Positions 25,691-35,819 of a stretch of 64,000 nt of DNA are shown piece by piece. Source of the DNA: Obelidium mucronatum (lineage: Eukaryota > Chytridiomycota > Chytridiomycetes > Chytridiales > Chytriomycetaceae); NCBI GenBank assembly GCA_025765595.1, contig JAIVFH010000012.1, positions 310,001 to 374,000 of the forward strand, given 5' to 3'. Each line of letters opens with the position of its first letter. Position 1 is the stretch's first letter. The translations under genes and the position numbers were made by a program. The notes beneath the pieces were generated by a model. It saw nothing but the letters and a program-made list of their open reading frames with translations, was not told where the DNA came from and searched no databases.

Positions 25691-26150
25691 AGTGCAACAA
25701 TGGCAAAAACAGTAGCAAACATTAAAAGGATGTCTAAGGGCTGTATTCTATAAACCGTGGCGCCGTATAATGTCTAATTTTATACGTATATGCAATTAGG
25801 AACATTAATTAGCCATATTTCATCTTGTTGCAATGTCTTTTGCAATGTTCCAGTCCAGAGTATGAGAATGTTGTTGCAATGTTCCAGTCCTGAATATTAG
25901 AATGCTGTTGCAATTTTCTGGTTGAACCATTTTTTCTTGCTGGCTGTGGCAAACAGCCAAAGACAAAAAAATGGTTTATGCAAATTCCATGCTCACGTCA
26001 ACTCCAGCAGTGCAACAATGGCAAAAACGGTAGCAAACATTAAAAGAATGTGTAAGAGCTGTATTCTATAAACCGTGGCGCTGTATAATGTCTCATTTTA
26101 TTCGTATATGTAATTACGATCATATATTAGTCAGATTTGAAAGTGCACAA

Positions 26151-26224
26151 GCTCGGTTGGCTCAGCTGGCAGTAGCGTGGGGCTGTTAACCTCAAGGTCA
26201 CTGGTTCGATCCCAGTATCGAGCG
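26151..26224 (+). tRNA. tRNA-Asn (GTT), right-arm copy
   Basis: Same 74-nt sequence as the minus-strand copy at 21027-21100, now on the + strand because the arm is inverted. Confidence 0.93.
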
Positions 26225-26299
26225 CACTTTTGGTTCAAGAGGTTGTGGAAGGAATGGAGAGACTGCAGGGATTAAAACCAGTAAGAAAAGTTAACATAA

Positions 26300-26371
26300 C
26301 TCCGATACGGGGAATCGAACCCCGGCCACCGCCGTGAAAGGGCGGGATCCTGACCATTGGACCATATCGGA
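26300..26371 (-). tRNA. tRNA-Glu (TTC), right-arm copy
   Basis: Same 72-nt sequence as 20882-20953, inverted. All arms intact. Confidence 0.95.
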
Positions 26372-26924
26372 CTTGTTAGGTTGAAGTCACTATGATGGAC
26401 TTAAACTATTTTTCCGATACTTTCGTCTCAACTGTCTATCTTCGTGCAACAATTCATTACGAACTGCTCTCATGAAACAGATCTCATTGCTTGACAATGC
26501 CGGGACTGTTAATCTGTTGTCCCAACCTCGCCACCTTTACTTTATGGTGCTGGTTTTATCCATTTGTTGTATTTATTCTTGCGCCCTGTATGTAGGCCAG
26601 TGAAGATTTTCCTCTTTAGATGAGTATTTTAGACAAAAGGGGATATGAAATGATTGACACGTTACACGTTGGTCACTAAAATCCAGAGCAAAACAATAAA
26701 TACATTGAAGTTGAGAACTGAAAGGTGAATAACAGGGCCTTTCCCTATACAATGAATGCTGCTGCAAATATCCCATTTTTGGCCGCACGATCAAGCAGTG
26801 TCAGCTATTGTTGGTCAACTCCAAGAAGTCTGAGAGTTTCTGCAGATGTGTGCACGCTTTAAAATCCTTTCTACAGCATGATTAACTTAATACTCATCGG
26901 TCAACCACAAAGAAAATTCTTGCA

Positions 26925-26995
26925 GGATTCAAACTACTTCCCTTGTGTCTAACGTAGCTCATTGCACTACAGGCTTGCCATACCTTTACAGAAAT
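26925..26995 (-). pseudogene. tRNA-like remnant
   Basis: On the minus strand a T-arm-like GTAGTTTGAATCCTGC follows a D-arm-like GTGCAATGAGCTAC and an anticodon-like stem around TTAGACACAA, but acceptor pairing is poor. It may be a decayed tRNA or tRNA-derived SINE piece. Weak call. Confidence 0.25.
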
Positions 26996-27457
26996 ACATA
27001 AAGTACAGTAAATTTTAAAATAAAATGGAATAAGCAAGCAAGTGGCATTATTAACTCTAAAGTAAATAATAGAAAATCTTCAATGCTACATTTTATTTTA
27101 CTACAGTACAGCTAAGGATACCGCTGCTGGTTCTTGAAGGTATAAATAGTTGTACTGTGGATAATAACTTTGATGATATTCCAGAGGTAGGAGTTGCCCA
27201 TTTGTCCAGGGTTGAAGGCTTCGGGAACTCTGCGCCTCTCCTGAAATAAAAAACACCATACTGACCTCTGATCTAGTTCCTTCCGCGTTCAATCCAGGTC
27301 CTGCGCTTCCTTTTAATTTGCTGGCATTTTTGTTCTTGCAGTGTAAGGTAACGGCACAATCCTTGGTCCAGTTCGCGCTCCTGTCAAGTGTGGTTCCAGA
27401 TCTAGTATAACACCCAGCCCCTGCGCGCTCCGCTGCCGCCGCGTCATCCCACTCACC

Positions 27458-28352
27458 ATGGACAGCAGCAACAGACGCACAAAGGCCCTTGTTGGCTCGG
27501 CCTTTGTTTGTTTGATGCATGCAGTGGGTGCAGTTGTTGTTTCGATAAAATTACTGAGGATTACCAATATTTATGGTAAACCTGTAATTAGCAATATTCT
27601 ATCTCTAAATACCGATTTTCACAGGATGTCATCAAATCCACATACCCGACATGCAAATTCAGCACAACTGCTGGAGCCACAGGAGCATGGTCTACCACTA
27701 CCATATGGCGGGGAGGAAATCTGAAAGGCTTGCGGTACTTCAGTAACTTGTGGTTTCCAGACATCGCTCAATTTATGGCCAAAAGACCTAACGCAGGAGG
27801 AATCAATGTCATGAGATATGACTTGTCCAGGAGCAATCAATATTTTGAATGTCCCGAAACAGCATACCTGCTGGATTCTTTTGGGAGTTATACAAGCCCA
27901 AGAATAGTGCGCAAACTGGGGCAAAAGGGCAAGAAGATAATGCTGATGTGACTCTTGTCGCGCAACAGGTCTGTGCTAACGTTTTATGTGGAGCTCTTTG
28001 GTGTCAAGGAACGATTTCAGAAATTGATGGGTCTCTGAAGCCCAAAAATCCAACAACCCTGGCCGCCACATCCACTTTACGTACAAATGCATTGACTAGC
28101 ACTCAGGCTGGAGTAAAGAGCTCGCGTACAAGGAAGTTGGGATCAAAAACCAAAAGTGTTTTGCCAACAGAAATAAAATCAACTGCAGTGTCCTTCTGCT
28201 ATACCCAAAACTTTGCATCCGGCAGCCGATGCAATATTGTAACCTTCTCCAACACACGAGGCTGGAACCCGCTGATGCACCATTTTGCACTTCATTTGGA
28301 GCAGTTCAATGCTGAGTACCCAATGAGAGCATCTTCAAGAAGGGATTACTGA
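27458..28352 (+). CDS. Unresolved gene or gene relic
   Basis: A 340-nt open segment (27625-27951) reads VIKSTYPTCKFSTTAGATG, TIWRGGNLKGLRYFSNLWFP and YLLDSFGSYTSPRIVRKLG. It is preceded by a possible first exon from ATG 27458 with a hydrophobic stretch (GSAFVCLMHAVGAVVV) and a GTAAAC...CAG intron (about 27574-27624). The phases do not join cleanly. A second open segment (27962-28352) follows. No family recognised. It may be a degraded gene or a real gene affected by a frame anomaly; the surrounding tRNAs and repeats favour decay. Confidence 0.3.
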
Positions 28353-28373
28353 ACAGCCTGACAAATACCCTCA

Positions 28374-28455
28374 CGACAACGGCAGGATTTGAACCTGCGC
28401 TCCCAGAGGGAATTACATTTCGAGTGTAACGCCTTAACCGCTCGGCCACGTTGTC
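28374..28455 (-). tRNA. tRNA-Ser (CGA)
   Basis: Class II tRNA, 82 nt with discriminator: acceptor GACAACG/CGTTGTC, D-arm GCCGAGCGGTTAAGGC, anticodon stem TTACA/TGTAA with loop CTCGAAA (anticodon CGA), long variable arm, T-arm GCAGGTTCAAATCCTGC. Confidence 0.95.
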
Positions 28456-28519
28456 CTCCCCCTTAGACTTTTATTAACCTAAACACTTCTTTCCAGCATC
28501 GTACACCAGCTAAAACGTA

Positions 28520-28601
28520 TGAGCAAAGTGGGGTTTGAACCCACGCCTCCGAAGAGATCAGGGCCTAAACCTGACGCGTTAGACCACTCCGCCATTTGCC
28601 C
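28520..28601 (-). tRNA. tRNA-Leu (TAG)
   Basis: Class II tRNA, 82 nt: acceptor GGGCAAA/TTTGCTC, D-arm GGCGGAGTGGTCTAACGC, anticodon stem TCAGG/CCTGA with loop TTTAGGC (anticodon TAG), T-arm GTGGGTTCAAACCCCAC. UAG reads CUN leucine codons; its yeast counterpart is the tRNA that slips at the Ty1 CUU-A +1 site. Confidence 0.95.
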
Positions 28602-28835
28602 GACAAACACAAGCAGGCATTAATTGACCTATTGATAGCCTTGCTGCCGCGCAGAGTCCAATTTCTTTATATTTCCAGCCATACTTTGATAGTATAATGT
28701 ACTTCGTTAAAGATCAAAGAAAATGTGACTTTTCGGAGACAAACAAAAAGTATTCTACGAAATGTCATTAATTCCTAACCCTAACTGGCAAGCATTGCAA
28801 AACAAAGTTAGCGGGCTCTGACGCTAAACTGTCGC

Positions 28836-29064
28836 TGGTAAACCTGTCAAGAGTGCTGGTACCACTTTAACCTTGAGCCCCAAGAGGATTCCTGGAGCTG
28901 GAAGCAAGGCAACAAAGATCAGCAACAGAACGTCAGGTACTGCCGTCGGTAGCGGAAAGGCGCCTGCAGCAGCAGCAAATACAAAGTATTCTACTACGCG
29001 TCTATCTTCTTCCGATGCAAGTGGTGAACCTCTCAACGACGCTGAAAGTATTGTACAGTCCTGA
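28836..29064 (+). CDS. Possible 3' exon of an unknown basic Ser/Ala/Thr-rich protein
   Basis: Open frame without ATG reading PVKSAGTTLTLSPKRIPGAG, a low-complexity SGTAVGSGKAPAAAANTK and ending NDAESIVQS before TGA. Codon composition is coding-like and poly(A)-like AATAAATAAAAAGG follows at about 29145. No upstream exon could be placed because two minus-strand tRNA genes lie just before. Weak. Confidence 0.3.
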
Positions 29065-29202
29065 TCCTACTATCACCTCCTCAGTATCAACATGAAAACC
29101 TTCCCATGTAATTGCATTTGTCCAGCATTTATCTTCAAACTGCCAAATAAATAAAAAGGCGACAAATTGAAATTCTTTGAATCCATTTAATATTCACAGA
29201 AC

Positions 29203-31455
29203 CTAATCATCATACTCCTCTTCAGGCAAAAGCTCTTCGCTTTCCTCAATCACTTCATCGACAAACTCTTGAATCTCCTTCAAACCTTCACCACCAGCCA
29301 CCGCAGCAGAAACAATTTCATCGCGGATTTCAGCTTCACGCTCCCAGTCCTCAAAGCAGCGACGGCGGTAAGAAACCCACTCGTTCCACAAAGCGATACG
29401 TTTCTCAACAACAGCGCGGTCAATCTTGGAAGATTCCTTGGCATCAATTTCATCAAACTCTTTGCTGTACTCTTTAAAGTTCTTTTTGATTGCCTTCTGC
29501 TCCTCGGCAGAAAGGGGAGTCACTGGGCGAGGACGCCACAAAATCTGCTTGAACTTGTGGAACAGATTGACGCGTCAACTCCGTTCCAACACATGACCAA
29601 AGCATAAATCCAGGATCTTGTTGTACGCGCCACCAAGAAACACTGGACACCAAGTAACGACCGGTGGGATCCCACTCAATATCGGTACATGTGTAGTGCT
29701 CTCCTGTAGCCAATGTTGACATATCGTCTGCATCAAGGAATTCGATTTCCCCCTGGAAGGCACGGACTCCTGCCAGAACAGCAATACGTCCCTTGGGTGA
29801 CCACAAGATTTGGTTGATTCCTTTTCGCTCCAAAGATTTCACAAGCTTGGCACCGCCGACGTTGGCGGAAACAGACGGCTGGTTCTTGGCACCCTTCTTG
29901 GAAGCAGGAGCTGGAGCTGGGCCGTTGGCGTTCATTTCGTACATGTGCACGTTAATCTTGGTGGCTCCATCCAGAGCGAGCAATGCAAAACGCTCCCCAT
30001 TTGGTTCCCAGAAGGCATTTGTGAGGTTCTCCGTTGGCTTCAACTCAACCACATCGACAGGAATGTCCTTTTCTTTCATACGGAAGATTTCAAGATTGTG
30101 GGTACGTGTGATTTTGGTTGCAGCCTTTTCAACACGAACGAGGAGATATTTTCCACCGCTTTGCCAATGGAATTGGGCATTGACAACATTAAACAGATTC
30201 TTTGTGCGAACGATTTCACGCTGGGGAAGCTTGAGGAGAGTAACACGAGCAGGGATGTTTCTGCCAGGAAAACCGCGTCAAAATCGAGTTACAAATAAAA
30301 ACGGGCGGATTGCTTACCCAACCTCGGGCTCTGGTGTCCAGTAACAGATAATATTCTCCGTAGGCGACCATTCAAAGGCACGAACGTTCTCAATTTTGAT
30401 GGATTTCTTGTCCAGCAAACCCATTCCTGGGACTTCATACACGGAAATAGCACCTTCTGCACCTGGAGTCATTCTAGCAATGTACTTTGAATCGTGGGAC
30501 CACTTGAAGAATGGCCATTCGATCTTGACAGTGGCACCTGGCCCAGCAGCCGATGCCTTAGCATCAGTTTGCTTTTCCATGGAAGCAGCATTCACAGGGA
30601 ACGAACGAAGCTGGCGGCCAGAGAGAACGTCCCAAACAATAATATGGTGGTGCTCCCCAGTAGGCATCAGCACTGGCTCGTGCGACCAAGTTGTAATATA
30701 CTTTTCGTCTGGAGAAAAGTCAATCAACTTCACGTTTGGATGGGCAAAGCGGACAATCTTTTCAAACTCTGGACCACCCCACAAGGCAATACCAGGCTTG
30801 TGGAAAGTAGCAAGGTACGATCCCTTTGGAGACCAGGACACGTACATATCGGACCAGTTCTTGCGGGTATGCACCAAATCTGGTTGTTCTCCCTTGTTGT
30901 TCCAGTAAATACTGGTGTCTTCACCCTTCATGACAATCCACTGATCTCTAGCGTAAGTGTCTTTCAACCAGCTTCTGAGGTGAGGTTTCTCGGTAAAGGG
31001 CTCAATGGTTGGTGGGGCATACTCTTCGGGGACTTGGGAATAGGTCTCAATATCGTCAAAGGCATTGACCGAGAGCGTATGAGATTTATCAAACTTGAAG
31101 TTGTCACATGCAGTAATAGCGGCCTTTGCCTGTGCAGGAGACTCAAACTCAAGAAACAAATACCTACACAACAGGATTAATATAAACACCATGCGAATTT
31201 ATTCAGCTCCGTCCTTACCCCTTTGACTTTCCGGTCTCTGGATCCATTGGCATGGTCGCGGTTGGAACGCCAATGTTCTTGAAGAGGGAGACAACCTTAG
31301 CAATCAACTTGGCTTCCTTATCGGAGCCAACAACTGGAGCTCCGTCAACAACAACCACATTGTCAAAGCCCGGCTTTTGCGGAAGCGGAAAGCGGTCGTA
31401 AATATCGCTGAAGTCAATTGAATCAAGGTCAATGTCGAGTTCAGGTAGTGGGCAT
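29203..31455 (-). CDS. PRT1: Translation initiation factor eIF3 subunit b
   Basis: Three exons (31219-31455, 30318-31163, 29203-30260), introns 55 and 57 nt. Features: N-terminal acidic stretch (PELDIDLDSIDFSDIYDRF), RRM (VVVVDGAPVVG, YLFLEFESPAQAKAAI), a nine-bladed WD-like propeller (MYVSWSPKGSYLATFHKPGI, FFKWSHDSKYIARM, IEWDPTGRYLVSSVSWWR) and the C-terminal helix that docks eIF3i/g (FKQILWRPRPVTPL to the acidic end). Core scaffold of eIF3 in 43S assembly. Spliced length is 2141 nt, two more than a multiple of three, matching two +1 surpluses: one within four codons of the only plausible ATG (31453-31455) and one near 29561-29582. Confidence 0.92.
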
Positions 31456-31546
31456 TTTTTTATGATGAAAAAAAAGGAAAAGAAAATTCAAGAAATTCAC
31501 AACTTGTGTACACCAAAACCGTGGTCCTTTACTAACAACCTTCTTC

Positions 31547-32821
31547 TTAATTCAAGGGCGCGATGCTTTCTTCAATCACAGGAATATCAAGATTTGGACC
31601 ATTCCACGCCGGAACAACTTTGGTAGGATTGATTTGAATGTGGGACATGAAGTAATGCTTTTTGATGTGTTCTAAGTTAACAGTTTCGCGAACCTTTGTT
31701 TTTTGTTTTGTGTGAATGAGATTCGATGGTACTTGAGTATTTACAAACCTTTGGCAACTGATAGACTCTTCGCAACCATTTCAGAATGTGCGGATAATCA
31801 TGGGAAATCGTCTTCTTGTTGCACTTGAAGTGTGTGTGATAAACAGGGTCGAACCGAACAATTGTTGTAAACAACCGAATATCAGCTTCTGTGAACTGGT
31901 TTCCAACCAACCAAACTCGGTTTCCCTCAACTAGGTGAGCTTCAACCTTGTCAAGACCTTGGAACAAAATTTCGACATTCTTGTCATATGCCGCTTGAGT
32001 TGTTGCGAAGCCGGTTTTGTAAACTCCATTATTGATTTGATCGTATACCCATTCATTCAACGCATCAATTTCTTTAGCAAGAGCAGAAGGGTAGAAATCG
32101 AGTTCTGGTCTCTTTGCTCTATGACAGAATACGTGTTAGGACTTCAAGTGAACAAAAAAAGGGACAACTAACAAGGAATTAAAACCCGAGTTAAAAATCC
32201 GAATTATTTCAGAGCTCTCATTGTTGACAATCGTTTGCTCCTTCTTGTCCCATAGAACTGGCACGGTGAATCTTCCTGAATATTCTGGGTTCGCCTTGAA
32301 GTAAATCTCCCTTATAAACTTGGCATTGCTAAGATAACAGCATAAATATCAGGATGCTTCTTTTCGAAGTAGAGCATAGAGTAAGAGTGCAACATACTTG
32401 ACAGAGTCAGGGATAGACCCGGGAGTCTCTTCTTCAGTACTGAAGTGCCAGCCATCGGGAGTCATCAAGTAATCCACCACAGACAAGCCAATAACGTCTT
32501 CGAGACCCTTCAAGTTTCTAACCAAGACAGTGCGGTGTGCCCAAGGACTTGAATCCAGTTAGAAGGACTAAAGCACCATAGTTGAAGCCTCACCATGCAT
32601 GAGAAATATACAAATGGTAACGGTCCTTTTCAGGCGCAAATCTTCCTCCTTCGGAAACAGAGTCTCTGAACGATGAAACTTGGCGGCGGAATTCACCATC
32701 GGCACTTGCCCACTTGTACAGCTTGGCACTGGTTGAGGTGGAAGACGGGATTAGGAGGTACTCATCACGCAAGATCAAAGACGTAAAAGGGTCTCAACTC
32801 GACTGCGTCTTGTTTGGCCAT
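31547..32821 (-). CDS. ECM4: Xi-class glutathione transferase (glutathionyl-hydroquinone reductase)
   Basis: Five exons (32594-32821, 32398-32547, 32173-32328, 31749-32118, 31547-31693), introns 46-69 nt. The class motif SHACPWAHRTVLVR spans the first junction and holds the catalytic Cys. It continues GLEDVIGLSVVDYLMTPDGW, NNESSEIIRIFN, the C-terminal helical domain (FTEADIRLFTTIVRFDPVYHTHFKCNK) and the tail HIKKHYFMSHIQINPTKVVP. The family reduces glutathionyl-hydroquinones. From ATG 32819-32821 the frame runs into TGA after 17 codons; the conserved frame is +1 and has no ATG. Total 1051 nt fits one surplus base at CTT-G-CGT (32764-32773). Confidence 0.88.
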
Positions 32822-32857
32822 TGTGTTTGCAAACAACCTTTTTTCACGAATTTGAAA

Positions 32858-34569
32858 TCAAAACACAAAACTGTCCAACACAAACTCTCCCAGTAACCCA
32901 TTCACCCATGCAAAATGAGACCGAGTAAACTGCTGAAAATTATCCATCCAATAAGATTCATGCATAAAACCCGTTCCCTCAGCGCTCGCCAGCAACATCT
33001 CAAAACAGTGGCGCCGTTCAGTTTCATTCACGCTTGTGATTCCTCGGACAATAATTCCCATCGGCCATATATAACCTAATCCAATATGAGGCCCTCCTAC
33101 TCCCTCTCCCGCAGATCCTTTGAAGTAATATGGATTCGAATCACTAAGGACAAAGGAACGTGTAGTCTTGTAGACAGGATCATGTGGCGATACAAATCCT
33201 AAATAAGGTAGAGATAAAAGGCTGGGTATTCCGGCATCGTCCATGAGATAGTATGACCCAAAGCCGTCGACTTCGTAAGCGTAAAGTGTTCCATGCACAG
33301 GATGGTTCACAATTCCGTGTGTTTGAATTGCCGAACGGATTTCACTCGATAACTCTCTTGCTTCTATGGAAATAGTTGAATGCAGTTGAAAATAGTCCAA
33401 AAGTTTGGCGAGGTTCATGAGTTCAACAGCAGCCATGGCATTCGCCGCAATGTTGAAGGGAAACGTTGCAGCATCATCGCTAGACTATTTTACATCAAAT
33501 TACTCTATATCTAACAAAATATAGATAAACAAACCCGAAATGGTGATTTGATAAGGCCGCACCGCTTTGCTGGAACGCCAACCCCATTCAACATCAAAGA
33601 ATCTGTTACAACATCTCCTGAACGAACAAAAGTATACGCGGGGTCTCCCAGCTCCTCCATCGTTCCCCGTTGCTGAACTCTCATTACTTTCAAAACCATT
33701 TCAACCGCCCTAGCCCAATCTGAATTCAGAAGGAATACCAAAGACATGTCTTTGTTTTGATCATTTAAACTCTCGAAAAACGAGTTGGAGATCTTGAGGA
33801 ATGCGCATAAGGAGTCAAGTTCATATTTAGCTTCATGTGTGGGAATATCGCTGTTTGATGGAATGGGTGGGTAAACTCGGTCAGATGGCCAGCCTGGAGG
33901 ATCAGAGGCATTATACAGGAATGCATTTGCATATGGATATCGGTTTATAGATTTTGCTTGTCTAAGAATCAGACCCTGGAATAATTTCACAAGTTCTGAA
34001 GGTGGTGATGGAGATGAGAGTAACGGAAGATAAGGGGTGACTTGGTCAGTGGAATCACGTAACCACATTGCTGGAATATCCCCAGTAATAATAAAAGTGT
34101 CTGGGATTATTGGATCGTGGTGGAGCACAGTGGTGTCAAGGGTATTTGGCCAGCAATTTTCGAACAATACGCCAAGATTAGTTAAGCCGATTGAGTTAAG
34201 TTTTTGTTTCATTGATTCTATTGTTTGCTCGACGATAGTCGAATTGAAACGGCGGTGGATTGGCGATACTCGGGATTCAGGAATAGTAATATTCCTGGTT
34301 AAGACTATATGGTAAATTTGCAAATAGAAGCAAAGATAATTAGGTACCTCAGCTTGCGGTGCCAGTCTGGGACCTTTGGTTTATCGTGAAGCGGCATCAA
34401 CTTGAACCCCAAAATTATCCAACTGGCCATCAGCAAGATTGCCAATGTATACTTCCACCGCGTCTTTACGTCTCTCTTCTTTTGAGCATATTCCTCTCGA
34501 ATAGAGACTTGCAATGCAGCTTGTACGGGGATCTTGCCACCACTCAGCCGATAACTTTCCGTCAGTCAT
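32858..34569 (-). CDS. GH125 alpha-mannosidase
   Basis: Exons 34348-34569, 33535-34304 and 32858-33484, introns 43 and 50 nt. A signal-anchor helix (YTLAILLMASWIILGF) near the N-terminus predicts a type II Golgi/ER protein. Family motifs: FIITGDIPAMWLRDSTDQV, YELDSLCAFL, RSSDDAATFPFNI, VDGFGSYYLMDD, GPHIGLGYIWPMGIIV and MHESYWMDNFQQFTRSHFAW. GH125 enzymes are metal-independent exo-alpha-1,6-mannosidases. The total of 1619 nt has two surplus bases: one between ATG 34569 and the membrane helix, one at CTT-A-ACC just after the first intron (34296-34304). Divergent from calaxin; starts are 176 bp apart. Confidence 0.9.
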
Positions 34570-34745
34570 TTCTCCACAAGCTTTCCAAATTAATTGCGAA
34601 AACGACCCAACGTGGCATTCAAAATAAATGCCAAAGCGCCTACGATCTCATTTAGTTATTGGCTCTGGTTTGCATCAGGACAAGGGATTTTCATCATTCC
34701 ACTGCAAGAGAAAAAAGTGTCCTCGCAACAGCAACCCTTGCAAAG

Positions 34746-35747
34746 ATGGCAGCAAGAATCTCTCCGGAAGATCTTTTGAAGACTACAAACTGTATATATC
34801 ACGTTTCGCTTTTTTTTTTTTTTCAATCTTGGAAAAGGAAACAGCAACAAGCAAAACTGACATCCAAAACAAAAAACGCTTCTCCAATACAGTCAATAGA
34901 GCAGAAATAGATTCCTTGACAACACATTTCACATCTCTTGCTACTGCAATGGACAAGATTGATCGTTCGCGTTTTAGAGATTTGTTGGCTGATACATTTG
35001 GAGTGGATGATTCGTTACTGATGGATCGAGGTATGTCGGGAAAAAAGTTCAAAGGCTTTCGAATACGTGAAATTGATTGGAACATTAGTATTCCGTTGCT
35101 TCGACGCCGATGCGGACAATTATATTGGATATGACGAGTTCATGAAAGGAATGTCAGTGTTTCTGAAAGGTCGCAGAGAGGAGAGAATCAAGTGTTAAGT
35201 ATAAAATCAATCTGGATGGAGGATCATCCTCCACGATATAAGTTTTAACTCTTGCACAACAGTCTGTTTCCGTGTATACGACCTCAATGGAGACCGATAT
35301 ATTTCAAAAGAGGAAATGTTTCAAATGTTGAAAAACTGCCTTGTAAAGGGCGCGGAAGAAGATGAAGATGGAGTCAAAGATTTGGTGGATTTGGTTCTCA
35401 AGAAGTTGGACGAAGACCGTGATGGGCGAGTTAGCGAGGCGGATTGGATTGGAGCAATTGACAAGGAGAGCTTGCTGATGGAAGCTTTCGGCCAGTGCAT
35501 GCCAACATCGAAGGTTATGTTTGTTGCATTCTCTGGTGTAACTGATCTTTTTTCCAATATATTCATGCAGGTTTCCCAAAACTTTATCGGAATCGAAGAG
35601 GACGAAGTGCCGCCAAACAGCAGAGGATTGCAGAGCGCGAATCGCATGGAGCTTCCCGCCAAACCAACCAAAGCCCAACACGCCCCAAAACTGCCAAAGA
35701 AGTCCAGCGTTGCTCCACCAGCAGCGCCAAAGAAAGCCGCCGCGTGA
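34746..35747 (+). CDS. Calaxin (EFCAB1-type outer dynein arm docking protein)
   Basis: Five exons (34746-34791, 34845-35030, 35089-35193, 35263-35513, 35571-35747). Continuous frame, 254 residues. EF-hands: [28 protein letters not shown] and [14 protein letters not shown], with the calaxin context [21 protein letters not shown] before them and [11 protein letters not shown] after. The last exon is a Pro/Ala/Lys tail longer than in animals. Calaxin binds Ca2+ at the outer dynein arm docking complex of motile cilia, so this gene implies a swimming stage. All splice phases fit without frame adjustment. The final 57-nt intron is also open in frame and might be retained. Confidence 0.88.
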
Positions 35748-35819
35748 AATACGAATTAATTAATAAATTAAAATAAGTAATTTCGGATGCCAGACTGACC
35801 GAATTTGTTTGATGTCAAA

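Larger units (their letters stand above)
24938..26857. repeat. Right arm of the ~1.9-kb inverted repeat
   Basis: Reverse complement of 20396-22313, about 1920 bp, almost identical. Contains the second copies of tRNA-Asn (+), tRNA-Glu (-) and the copia fragment (-). Beyond 26857 the sequence diverges from the region left of 20396, so tRNA-Leu(CAG) is not duplicated. Confidence 0.9.
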
